Source of the DNA: Acidimicrobiia bacterium
GTDB lineage: Bacteria > Actinomycetota > Acidimicrobiia > Acidimicrobiales > Bin134
Direction: 5' to 3'
Assembly (NCBI GenBank): GCA_022822905.1
Contig: JAJDYE010000026.1
Span: forward strand, 1 to 64,000
DNA length: 64,000 bases
Shown here piece by piece: positions 34,721 to 42,592 of this stretch; position 1 is the stretch's first letter, and each line of letters starts with the position of its first letter. Made by a program: the position numbers and the translations under genes. The notes under the pieces were generated by a model. It was not told the DNA's origin. It worked only from the letters and a program-made list of their open reading frames with translations, and made no database searches.

Positions 34721-35923
34721 TCAGCTGATCCCGCTCTTCTCCAGGATGTGGACGCCGCAGCTCGAGCCGAGGCCGATCACATGGGCCAAGCCCACGTTGG
34801 CGCCTTCGATCTGGCGGTCGCCGGCCTCGCCCCGCAGGTGGGTGGCCACCTCGTACACATTGGCCACGCCGGTGGCGCCGATGGGATGGCCCTTGGAGAT
34901 GAGGCCGCCGGACACGTTCACCGGAGTGTCGCCGTCGCGCCTCGGAGCGCCCCGGTCGATGAAGTCGCCCGCGCCGCCCGGCTCGCACAGCCCCAGGTTG
35001 TCGTAGTGGATGAGCTCCGCGGTGGCGAAGCAGTCGTGCAGCTCCACCAGGCTGAGGTCTTCGGGGCCCACCCCGGCCTGCTCGTAGGCGATTTGAGCGG
35101 CGTTGCGGGTGAGGGTGTTCACGTCGGGCTGCATGGCACCGGATTCCACGTAGGGATCGGTGGTGAGCACCGAGGCGGAGAGCTTCACCGCCCGAGACTG
35201 CTGCTCGCGGCTGAGGGTGGCAAACCGCTCCTCGCCCACCAGCACGCAGGCCGCAGCACCGTCGCCGGTGGGGCAGCACATCAGCAGCGTGTTGGGGTAG
35301 CTCTGCATGGGCGAGCCCATCACCTCTTCCAGGCTGAACTCCTTCTGGTACTGGGCCAGAGGGTTGAGCGTGGAGTGGGCGTGGTTCTTCTGGGCCACCT
35401 TGGCGAACTGCTCAAAGCCCACCCCGTCGTTGTCGTTGGCGTACTCCATGCCCGCTTGGGCGAACACGCCGGGCATGGTGTCGGTGCCCAGGATGCCGTC
35501 GATGGGCATCACCGCGCCGAAACGGCCCGACGGCTCGTACACGTTCTTCTCTTTGCGGGCGCCCCCGGCCAGAAGCCCCATCTTGCCCATCTGCTCCACG
35601 CCGATGGCCAGGCCCATGTCGGCCTCACCGGCCCGGATGGCCATGATCACGGTGCGCAGTGCGGTGGCCCCGGTGGCGCACGCGTTGGACACGTTGTACA
35701 CCGGGATGCCGGTTTGGCCGATCTGCTTTTGCACCTGCTGGCCCATGCCGGCGTTGGCCTGGAACAGGGTCCCGCACGAGAGGAGGTCCATGTCGGAGAT
35801 GGTCACCCCGCCGTCGTCCAGTGCGCCCAGAGCCGCCGCGGCGGCCAAGTCCACCGCATCCTGGTCGGGGTAGCGGCCGAACGCCGTCATGTGCGTTCCC
35901 AGAACCCAGATGTCTTGTGCCAT
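34721..35923 (-). CDS. thiolase-family acetyl-CoA acetyltransferase (SCP2-thiolase type)
   Basis: The 400-residue protein has the thiolase nucleophile Cys in NACATGATAL, ELHDCFATAE and GGLISKGHPIGATG. The last catalytic Cys is probably in GSSCGV. This arrangement is typical of SCP2/lipid-transfer-type thiolases, which act on acyl chains of steroids and branched acids. The Cys shows it is a real thiolase and not an Ltp2-like aldolase. A DUF35 Zn-ribbon/OB protein gene lies 24 bp upstream, a common partner pair. Confidence 0.88.
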   Translation of the reverse strand: MAQDIWVLGTHMTAFGRYPDQDAVDLAAAAALGALDDGGVTISDMDLLSCGTLFQANAGMGQQVQKQIGQTGIPVYNVSNACATGATALRTVIMAIRAGEADMGLAIGVEQMGKMGLLAGGARKEKNVYEPSGRFGAVMPIDGILGTDTMPGVFAQAGMEYANDNDGVGFEQFAKVAQKNHAHSTLNPLAQYQKEFSLEEVMGSPMQSYPNTLLMCCPTGDGAAACVLVGEERFATLSREQQSRAVKLSASVLTTDPYVESGAMQPDVNTLTRNAAQIAYEQAGVGPEDLSLVELHDCFATAELIHYDNLGLCEPGGAGDFIDRGAPRRDGDTPVNVSGGLISKGHPIGATGVANVYEVATHLRGEAGDRQIEGANVGLAHVIGLGSSCGVHILEKSGIS

Positions 35924-35947
35924 TGTCGGCCTCCTATTGAATTGCTG

Positions 35948-36376
35948 TCATACCGGGGCGTAGCCGAAGGCAACGGCCTCTTGGCCGTCGTCGTCGGTGC
36001 CCACGACATAGGTGTCGAGCTTGACCTTCATGCCGAGCGTGATCTTGGCCGGATCGGGCTCGATGTTGATGAGATTGGAGCGAACCGAGGTGCCGTCGTC
36101 GGTGAGCACGATGGCCGAGACGTAGGGCGTGGGAATGGTGGGGGCGGCCCGGTAGACGATGCTGAAGGTGCGCAGCGTTCCGGTGTCGCTCACCCGCACC
36201 GGTTTGAACTCTCGGTGGCCGCAGTGGGCGCAGGCGTTGCGCCGGCCGAAGAATCGGGCACCGCAATTGGTGCATTCGTTGGCTTGCAGATAGGGCTCAT
36301 CGCCCAAGACCAGGTAGTCCACGAGTGGGATTTGCACGCTGGGCAGACTACCCCAGCGGCTGTTGTACCGGCCCAA
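35948..36376 (-). CDS. Zn-ribbon/OB-fold (DUF35) protein
   Basis: The 142-residue protein has a rubredoxin-like zinc ribbon with C-X2-C pairs (ECTNCGARFF and ACAHCGHREF), followed by an OB-fold domain. DUF35 proteins associate with thiolases or aldolases such as ChsH2-Ltp2 and bind acyl-CoA. It is paired here with the thiolase. The start could be ATG 36376 or a GTG about 14 codons later (VQIPLVDYLV). Confidence 0.87.
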   Translation of the reverse strand: MGRYNSRWGSLPSVQIPLVDYLVLGDEPYLQANECTNCGARFFGRRNACAHCGHREFKPVRVSDTGTLRTFSIVYRAAPTIPTPYVSAIVLTDDGTSVRSNLINIEPDPAKITLGMKVKLDTYVVGTDDDGQEAVAFGYAPV

Positions 36377-36415
36377 CTGCGCCGGGCGCGTGGGCCGATT
36401 GTCGGCTATTGCCGG

Positions 36416-36904
36416 CTATCCGGGGATGTCGAATCCCTCGGGGAAACCGCCGTCCATGTACCCACCGATTTCCACCTTTTTGACGATGCGGAATCCGTCG
36501 GGGGTCCGGGAGACGGTGTCGTGGTACCAGCCGCCCACGTAGAACAAGTGCAGCCCCGATCCGTTGGGGTCGAACTTGCCGTCGCCGTCCACCGGCATGC
36601 CCATGGGATTGTGGAAGAGGGTCGTGCATTGGGCGGTGTCGCCGTCCCAACTGCGGATATAGGTCTTGCCCACCATGTGCTGGGTCATGGGGAAGATGGA
36701 AAGGGCCATCTGGAGCCACCCCTTGACGGTGGGATAGTCGCCGTTGGCGTCGTCCACTCCGGGGGCCGACGAGGAGTAGTCCAGGTGGGCATCGGGGGTG
36801 AAGACCGTGTCGAGCAGGTCCCAGTCCTTCTCGTCAATGGCAATGGTGTAGCGGACGATGGTGTCCTCGATGGCCAGGCGGTCGACAGGATCAGGCATGT
36901 TCAT
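36416..36904 (-). CDS. SnoaL-like (NTF2-fold) protein
   Basis: The 162-residue protein resembles the SnoaL-like/ring-hydroxylating-dioxygenase-beta fold seen in actinobacterial degradation clusters. It has RLAIEDTIVRYTIAIDEKDWD, LLDTVFTPDAHLDYSS and DDANGDYPTVKGWLQ. Such proteins may isomerise, hydrate or dehydrate small cyclic molecules. Its start overlaps the nitroreductase stop by 4 bp, so they are likely co-expressed. Confidence 0.8.
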   Translation of the reverse strand: MNMPDPVDRLAIEDTIVRYTIAIDEKDWDLLDTVFTPDAHLDYSSSAPGVDDANGDYPTVKGWLQMALSIFPMTQHMVGKTYIRSWDGDTAQCTTLFHNPMGMPVDGDGKFDPNGSGLHLFYVGGWYHDTVSRTPDGFRIVKKVEIGGYMDGGFPEGFDIPG

Positions 36905-37497
36905 GGCGGGCCACCGTAGTAGACAACCTCGTCCAATGGCCTACGGGGGCGGGAGGCGGAGGAGCTCGGTCGATCTTCATCCGGGTAGCCCAGGGCCACA
37001 GTTCCGACAATGCGGCGATCCTCGGGGATCTTGAGGCCCTCGATTACGGCGGCTTCGTGTTCGAACACGCCGAAGAAACAGGAGCCCAGGCCCGCGGCCG
37101 TAGCGGACATAAGCAGGTGGTGCACCGCCATGCCGGCGTCCACCCACCAGTAGGGAACCGGCCAGGCATCAGGGCTGTCGCCGAGGCCGGTGCGGGCCTT
37201 GTCGGGCTCGGAATAGCGCTGGGCGTAGCGCTCGGGCTCGGTGAGCACCACCACCAGAACGGGGGCAATCAGCAGGCCGGGCCAGGGGAACTCGGCTCGG
37301 CGCTCCGAGGAGAGGGTGAGCTGCCAGTAGCGCTCGGGCTCGGTGACCACGCAGAACTCCACGGCCTGGGTGTTGCCCGCTGACGGTGCTCGGCGAGCCT
37401 GGTCGAGCAGCTCGGGCAGCAGGCCGTCGGGCAGTGGATCGGGGAGAAAGTTGCGGCACATCGACCGCCGAAGGGGCGAAGTGTCGCTCATGGCCAC
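36901..37497 (-). CDS. nitroreductase family protein
   Basis: This FMN-dependent oxidoreductase of 198 residues has RRSMCRNFLPDPLP at the N-terminus, APSAGNTQAVEF for FMN binding, and a C-terminal GTVALGYPDEDRP. It could reduce a nitro, quinone or enone substrate. A role in the SDR-MDR-thiolase run is inferred from position. Confidence 0.85.
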   Translation of the reverse strand: MAMSDTSPLRRSMCRNFLPDPLPDGLLPELLDQARRAPSAGNTQAVEFCVVTEPERYWQLTLSSERRAEFPWPGLLIAPVLVVVLTEPERYAQRYSEPDKARTGLGDSPDAWPVPYWWVDAGMAVHHLLMSATAAGLGSCFFGVFEHEAAVIEGLKIPEDRRIVGTVALGYPDEDRPSSSASRPRRPLDEVVYYGGPP

Positions 37498-37523
37498 GGG
37501 CAGCCGAACCGGTGCCCGATCGC

Positions 37524-38192
37524 TCAGGTGTACTTGAGCAGGTCTTCGGCCATGATCCAGCCGAAGGCGATCATGGTGTCTCCGCCGGCGCGGTCCACCT
37601 TGTCGAACAGGGCAGCCACATCGGGGTCGATGCCCTCGGGCTTGGCGGTCTCGTAGTCGAGCAGGCAGGCCTGGCTGTCGTCGCCCACCACTCGGAAGTC
37701 CCGGTCGAGATACCGGCTGGCGCTGATGCTGAACCGCTTGGCCAAGCGGCGTCCCCAGGCCCGCTCTTCGCCGGAGGCCTTGTGGCCCGGCCGGGGAACG
37801 ATGTCCACCAGAGGCTTGAAGGCGTCAAACCCGCCGGCGTTGTCGAACTGGGTCCCCAAGAGCACGTCTTCGTCGGGGAACGCCATCAGGGCCCGGTGCA
37901 GCTGCGCGTCGACGAGTTGGCGGAGAACAGTGCTGCGCTTGGAGGTGCGGGCCACCGAGGCCAGGCCCACCAACACGCTCGGCGTCCCGCCGATGCGCTC
38001 CAGGGTGGAGAAGGCGAATCCCCGGAGCTTGCCGTTCTCCCGGGCGGTGGAGATCAACACCCACTCCTCGGTCTGCTTGGAGAGCAGCCCTACCGAAAAA
38101 GGGTTGGGGCCGTCGGCACACATGTCGGCCATTTCGGCCAGCTCAGCGTCGGTGACCGCTGTGCAGTCCTTGGTTTCGACGTCGATTGCCAT
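37524..38192 (-). CDS. conserved protein of unknown function
   Basis: This 222-residue protein begins MAIDVETKDCTAVTD, includes PNPFSVGLLSKQ and TLERIGGTPSVLVGLASVAR, and ends IMAEDLLKYT. The central region (VLVGLASVARTSKRSTVLRQL) has a weak GNAT-like look, but I cannot assign a family. It is first in the minus-strand run with nitroreductase, SnoaL and thiolase genes, 26 bp before the nitroreductase. Confidence 0.75.
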   Translation of the reverse strand: MAIDVETKDCTAVTDAELAEMADMCADGPNPFSVGLLSKQTEEWVLISTARENGKLRGFAFSTLERIGGTPSVLVGLASVARTSKRSTVLRQLVDAQLHRALMAFPDEDVLLGTQFDNAGGFDAFKPLVDIVPRPGHKASGEERAWGRRLAKRFSISASRYLDRDFRVVGDDSQACLLDYETAKPEGIDPDVAALFDKVDRAGGDTMIAFGWIMAEDLLKYT

Positions 38193-38337
38193 GCGCTGCT
38201 CGCCCTCCTTGCTGGCTGGTCCCCCACAGATTTCCGCCCGTGGGCACCCCTATAGTCCATCAATCGCTCCGGTAGGCGCGCAAACCCGCAGGATTGCAAG
38301 GGTTTTCGATGATTGACCGCTTTCGGTAAAACGCCAG

Positions 38338-41300
38338 CTAGTCGGGCTGCACGGCTATGGCGTTGCTGCCCAGCTCCTCCCGCAGCAGGCCGATCAACCC
38401 ACTTCCCGTGTCCACTCCGTAGTCCGATGAGAGCTTGATTCCCTTGTCGTCGCCGAGCATCAAGACCACTTCTGACTTCCCCGGATGGCTGGCGAAAATC
38501 GACTTGAGGGTATCGATCCGGTCCACGGTCAGCTTTTGGGTGTTGATGTTCACCTTCAGAGGGCCGAGGCCGTTGGCCCAGTCGGCCCGCACCGGCTCCA
38601 CCCCGTAGCAGATCAAGTTGGGCTCCTCGTCGCGGTGATCCAGCCGACCCTCTAGAACGACCACCAGATCGTCCTCGATCTTGTGACCGTGCTCTTCCAT
38701 CGCCCGGGGGAACAGCGTCACCTCCATGGTTCCGTACATATCCTCAAGGTCGAATGACGCCATCTGGTCGCCTTTTCTGGTCCACCTCTTGCGGAAGTTG
38801 CTCACCACCCCGCCCACTTTCACCGAGGCGCCCTCCTCCGCTTCAGCCAGATGGTCGATCCGATGGGTGGTCTTGCGGGCCAGCACCCCCTCCATGCCCA
38901 TGATGGGGTGATCGGACACGTACAGCCCGAGCATCTCCCGCTCGGCGGCCAGCCTCCGAGACTTGTCGAACTCGGTATCGGGAATCTCGATGTCGTCTTG
39001 AAAGGCATCGGCACCGCCCTCGTCGAACAGGCTCATCACTCCCTGCTCGCGCTCTCGCTGCTGCTGTATACCGCGCCGCACGATGGGCTCGAACACGTTC
39101 AACAGCCCCTGGCGGGGATGGCCCAGGGAGTCGAAGCTGCCCCCTTTGATGAGCGCCTCCACGGTCCCCTTGTTCAGCACCAGCGGATCAACCCGCTGGC
39201 AGAAGTCGTGGAAGTCGGCGTACGGCCCGTTCTTCTCCCGCTCATCCAAGATCATCTGCGCCGCGCCCGCTCCCACGTTGCGGATTGCGGAGAGCCCGAA
39301 GGAGATGGACTGCTCGCCGCTGTCGGAGCCGATGGCCGCGAAGTCGGACTGGGAGCGGTTCACGTCTGGCAGCGTCACCTCGATCCCCCGCTGGCGGCAC
39401 TCGGCTAGATACACCGCCGCCTTCTCCAGCTTGCTTTTCACGCTGGTCAACAGCGCGGCCATGTACTCCACCGGATAGTTGGCCTTGAGGAAGGAGCACT
39501 GATAGGAGATCAGCCCGTAGCCATAGGAATGGCTCTTGTTGAAGGCGTAGTCGGCAAACTGCTCGATGATGTCGAATAGCTCGGTGCCCAGCTCCTCGCC
39601 GTAGCCGCTCTTCTCGCAGCCGGCTACGAAGGAGTCCCGCTCCTTGGCCATCAGCGCCCGGTCCTTCTTGCCACAGGCCTTGCGGAGGTTGTCGGCTTCG
39701 GCCAGGGTGTAGCCCGCAAACTTCTGGGCCACCCGCATCACGCTCTCCTGGTAGATCATCAACCCGTAGGTGTCGGACAGGATGTCGGCGGCGTCCTCGT
39801 GGAACACCTGCACCGGTTTGCGGTCGTTCTTGCGGTCGGCGTAGTCGTTGTGCATGTTGGCCGCCATCGGGCCGGGCCGGTAGAGGGCCACGAGGGCGGC
39901 CACGTCGTCGAAACAGGTGGGCTTCAGCGACCGGATCAGCGAGCGCATCGGGCCGCTCTCCAGCTGGAATATCCCGATGGTCTCCCCCCGACCCAGCATC
40001 TCGTAGGTGGCGGCATCGTCCAGCGGCACGTTGTCGATGTCGAAGTCCACGCCGCGGGACTGCTTGATGAGACCGACGGTGTCCTCGATCACGTCGAGGT
40101 TTCGCAGGCCCAAGAAGTCCATCTTGAGCAGCCCGAGATCCTCCACCGCGTGCATCTCGTACTGGGTGACGATGGGGGCCTCCTCATAGGACTGCCCCGA
40201 CGAGGCCTTGCGCTGAATGGGGAGGTGCTCGGTGAGCGGATCCTTGGTGATCACCACGGCGGCGGCGTGAATGCTGTCTTGGCGGCGCAGGCCCTCCAGT
40301 CCCCGGGCCACATCCACCACCTTGCGGGCGTCCTCGTCGCTCTCGCACATCTCCCGCAGCTCGGCGGCCGCGGTGTAGCCGTCGGCGAATTCGTCGGTCT
40401 TCTCCAGACAGGCCCACAGCGGGGTGTCGCGGCCCAGCACCAGCGGGGGCATGGCCTTGGCCAGCTTGTCGCCCAGGGCGTAGGGGTAGTTCAGCACCCG
40501 GGCGCTGTCGCGCACCGCGGCCCGGGCCTTGATGGTGGAGAAGGTGATGATCTGGGCCACATGGTCTTCGCCGTACTTGTGGGAGACGTAGCGGATGATC
40601 TCGTCGCGGTAGCGGGAGTCAAAGTCCATGTCGATGTCGGGCATGGATACCCGGGACGGATTGAGGAAGCGCTCAAACAGCAGGTCGTAGCGGATCGGAT
40701 CCAGATCGGTGATCTGGAGGGAGTAGGCCACGGCGCACCCGGCCGCGCTGCCCCGGCCCGGCCCCACTCGGATGCCCCGCTCCCGGGCGTAGCGGATCAG
40801 GTCCCAGGTGATCAGGAAGTAGGAGGAGAAGCCCATGTCGGAGATGACCTTGAGCTCATAGGCCAGCCGGTCGGCCACCACATCAGTCAGGGGACTCCCC
40901 CACCGGGCTTCGGCCCCCTTCAGGGTCAAGGCTTGGAGATATTCGTCGGCGTTCTCGTAGTCGTCGGGAATGGGGAAGTCAGGGAGCTGCGGCTTGCCGA
41001 ACTCGATCTCCACATTAGCTCGCTCCGCAATCAACAGCGTGTTGTCGCAGGCCGGGATCAGGTCGGAGAATACGTGGCGCATCTCCGCCGCCGTCTTGAG
41101 GTAGTGCTCGCTGCCGTCGAACTTCATGCGGTCGGTGTCGCCCACCAGCGAGCCGGTTTGCACGCACAACAGGGCATCGTGGGACTCGGCGTCGTGTCGA
41201 TGGGTGTAGTGGCTGTCGTTGGTGGCCAACAGGGGGGCGTTGATCTGGCGGGCCAGTTTGATCAGTTCGGGGTTGGTGCGGATCTGCGCATCGATGCCGT

Positions 41301-41874
41301 GGTCCTGGATCTCCACGAAGAGGTTCTCCTTGCCGAAGATGTCCTGGAGGCGGGCCGCCTTGGCCACCGCGTCGTCGTAGTCGTCGCGCAGCAGGGCCTG
41401 GAGAACGTGGCCCCCCAGACAGCCGGTGGAGCAGATCAGCCCCTCGCTGTGCTCGGCCAGCAGCTCCCAGTCGAGCCGGGGCTTGTAGTAGTAGCCCTCG
41501 AGGAAGGCCCGGCTGGAGAGTTGAATGAGGTTCTTGTAGCCGGTGTTGTTCTCGGCCAACAGCGTGAGGTGGTAATAGAGCTTGTGTCCGCCCTCAGTGC
41601 TGCCCCCGCTGTCGTCGACCCTGCCCCGCCGAGTGGGCCGCTCACTCCGGTTCTCGTGGGCCATGTAGGCCTCGGTGCCGATGACCGGCTTGATTCCCTC
41701 GGAGTGGCACGTCTTGTAGAAGTCGACAACCCCGTACATGTTGCCGTGGTCGGTCATACCCAGCGCGGGCTGTCCGTCGGCGGCGGCAGCCTTGACCAGA
41801 TCGCTCACCCGGGAGGCACCGTCGAGGATGGAGTACTCGGTATGGACGTGGAGGTGGGTGAATGAACTGGACAC
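38338..41874 (-). CDS. dnaE: DNA polymerase III alpha subunit
   Basis: This replicative polymerase has 1178 residues, close to the DnaE1 length in Actinobacteria. An N-terminal PHP domain is evident (THLHVHTEYSILDGA, GMTDHGNMYG). The palm carries the catalytic Asp residues in MPDIDMDFD. The C-terminal half has AFNKSHSYGYGLISYQ and an OB-fold near KVGGVVSNFRKRWTRKGDQMA. The start is GTG with an AGGAG site. DnaA-box-like sequences abut this site. Confidence 0.96.
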   Translation of the reverse strand: MSSSFTHLHVHTEYSILDGASRVSDLVKAAAADGQPALGMTDHGNMYGVVDFYKTCHSEGIKPVIGTEAYMAHENRSERPTRRGRVDDSGGSTEGGHKLYYHLTLLAENNTGYKNLIQLSSRAFLEGYYYKPRLDWELLAEHSEGLICSTGCLGGHVLQALLRDDYDDAVAKAARLQDIFGKENLFVEIQDHGIDAQIRTNPELIKLARQINAPLLATNDSHYTHRHDAESHDALLCVQTGSLVGDTDRMKFDGSEHYLKTAAEMRHVFSDLIPACDNTLLIAERANVEIEFGKPQLPDFPIPDDYENADEYLQALTLKGAEARWGSPLTDVVADRLAYELKVISDMGFSSYFLITWDLIRYARERGIRVGPGRGSAAGCAVAYSLQITDLDPIRYDLLFERFLNPSRVSMPDIDMDFDSRYRDEIIRYVSHKYGEDHVAQIITFSTIKARAAVRDSARVLNYPYALGDKLAKAMPPLVLGRDTPLWACLEKTDEFADGYTAAAELREMCESDEDARKVVDVARGLEGLRRQDSIHAAAVVITKDPLTEHLPIQRKASSGQSYEEAPIVTQYEMHAVEDLGLLKMDFLGLRNLDVIEDTVGLIKQSRGVDFDIDNVPLDDAATYEMLGRGETIGIFQLESGPMRSLIRSLKPTCFDDVAALVALYRPGPMAANMHNDYADRKNDRKPVQVFHEDAADILSDTYGLMIYQESVMRVAQKFAGYTLAEADNLRKACGKKDRALMAKERDSFVAGCEKSGYGEELGTELFDIIEQFADYAFNKSHSYGYGLISYQCSFLKANYPVEYMAALLTSVKSKLEKAAVYLAECRQRGIEVTLPDVNRSQSDFAAIGSDSGEQSISFGLSAIRNVGAGAAQMILDEREKNGPYADFHDFCQRVDPLVLNKGTVEALIKGGSFDSLGHPRQGLLNVFEPIVRRGIQQQREREQGVMSLFDEGGADAFQDDIEIPDTEFDKSRRLAAEREMLGLYVSDHPIMGMEGVLARKTTHRIDHLAEAEEGASVKVGGVVSNFRKRWTRKGDQMASFDLEDMYGTMEVTLFPRAMEEHGHKIEDDLVVVLEGRLDHRDEEPNLICYGVEPVRADWANGLGPLKVNINTQKLTVDRIDTLKSIFASHPGKSEVVLMLGDDKGIKLSSDYGVDTGSGLIGLLREELGSNAIAVQPD

Positions 41875-41882
41875 AGCACTCC

Positions 41883-41913
41883 TGTGGACAATCTGTGGCT
41901 GGGTTGTGGAAAA
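41883..41913 (-). promoter_or_regulatory. phased DnaA-box-like sites upstream of dnaE
   Basis: TGTGG occurs at 41883, 41894 and 41905, with an exact 11-bp period. Read on the minus strand, the first is TTGTCCACA, which is the actinobacterial DnaA box. The last is TTTTCCACA, one base from TTATCCACA. The middle copy (CCAGCCACA) is degenerate. They lie 9-39 bp upstream of the GTG start, next to the AGGAG site. Confidence 0.55.
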
Positions 41914-41930
41914 CTACAGAGTTGTAGTTT
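41911..41930 (-). promoter_or_regulatory. perfect inverted repeat upstream of dnaE
   Basis: AAACTACA-GAGT-TGTAGTTT is a perfect 8-bp inverted repeat with a 4-nt centre. It overlaps the distal DnaA-box-like site and is 37 bp upstream of dnaE. It looks like an operator for a dimeric regulator or a hairpin in the leader. Confidence 0.45.
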
Positions 41931-42003
41931 CCGACCATACCAAGACGGGAGGGCCCATGCTCGTCTCCCGAGAATTCCCGCGTTTTCCCTGGTTGTTGGA
42001 CTG

Positions 42004-42507
42004 TTAGAGATACGTTCCCGGTGCTTTGTCGTGCGGGAGGCGGGCGGCGCCGGGGGGAAGTTCGGCGCGGATGTTGGCCAGCTGCTGCTGCGCCGACACC
42101 TGTTGGGCGAACAGAGCAGCCTGGATGCCCTGGATGAGGCCCTCCAGCCAGCCCACCAGCTGGGCCTTCGCCACCTGGAGCTCGGCTTGGCTGGGAGGGT
42201 GGTCTTCGGGGAAGGGCAGGATCAGGCGGTCGAGCTCCTCATTGAGGTCGGGCGACAGAGCGGAGCCCAGCTCTTCGATCGAGGTTTCGTAGATCTCTCT
42301 CAGCCGGTCGCGGCTCGACTCGTCGAGGGAGGCGTCGCGCACCTCGTCCAAGAGCTGCTTCATCATCGTGCCCACCCTCATGACCTTGGCCGGCTGCTCG
42401 ATGGCCTCCCGGGCCGATGCGAGCTCCGCCGGGTCGCCGTCGACGGGCGGCGTCTCGTGGACGATCTCCGCAGGCTCAGCCGATGCCGGCTGACCGGTGT
42501 CTGACAT
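42004..42507 (-). CDS. bpa: bacterial proteasome activator (Bpa/PafE)
   Basis: Bpa is an ATP-independent ring that opens the actinobacterial 20S proteasome. The 167-residue protein matches the conserved helical core: VMRVGTMMKQLLDEVRDASL, YETSIEELGSALSPDLNEELDRL, LPFPEDHPPSQAEL and QLVGWLEGLIQGIQAALFAQQ. The C-terminus GTYL resembles the GQYL motif that docks into the proteasome. ATG 42507 (MSDTGQPASAE) is chosen; the ORF track extends through a duplicated start region. Confidence 0.88.
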   Translation of the reverse strand: MSDTGQPASAEPAEIVHETPPVDGDPAELASAREAIEQPAKVMRVGTMMKQLLDEVRDASLDESSRDRLREIYETSIEELGSALSPDLNEELDRLILPFPEDHPPSQAELQVAKAQLVGWLEGLIQGIQAALFAQQVSAQQQLANIRAELPPGAARLPHDKAPGTYL

Positions 42508-42559
42508 GGCTGGAAACCTACCCTCTGGCCAACTGACCGGTGTCTGACATGGCTGGAAA
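42490..42559 (-). repeat. 27-bp direct repeat spanning the bpa start
   Basis: CTGACCGGTGTCTGACATGG CTGGAAA (27 nt) occurs exactly at 42490-42516 and 42533-42559, period 43. Each copy carries the same ATG-TCA-GAC-ACC-GGT-CAG start on the minus strand. The copy farther from the gene would encode only MSDTGQLARG before a stop. Confidence 0.85.
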
Positions 42560-42592
42560 TTTACCCGCCCACCGGCGAGTTCGGGCACATCC

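Noticed and set aside
34721-35923. Ltp2-like retro-aldolase instead of thiolase
   Set aside because: The partner DUF35 gene suggested it, but the catalytic Cys (NACATG) and GHPIGATG motif are intact, so it is a thiolase.
34562-36919. 785-residue plus-strand ORF over the thiolase and DUF35 genes
   Set aside because: Antisense shadow of several minus-strand genes with conserved motifs; composition is typical of antisense reads in GC-rich DNA.
39799-41865. 688-residue plus-strand ORF over dnaE
   Set aside because: Antisense to dnaE; no recognisable domain.
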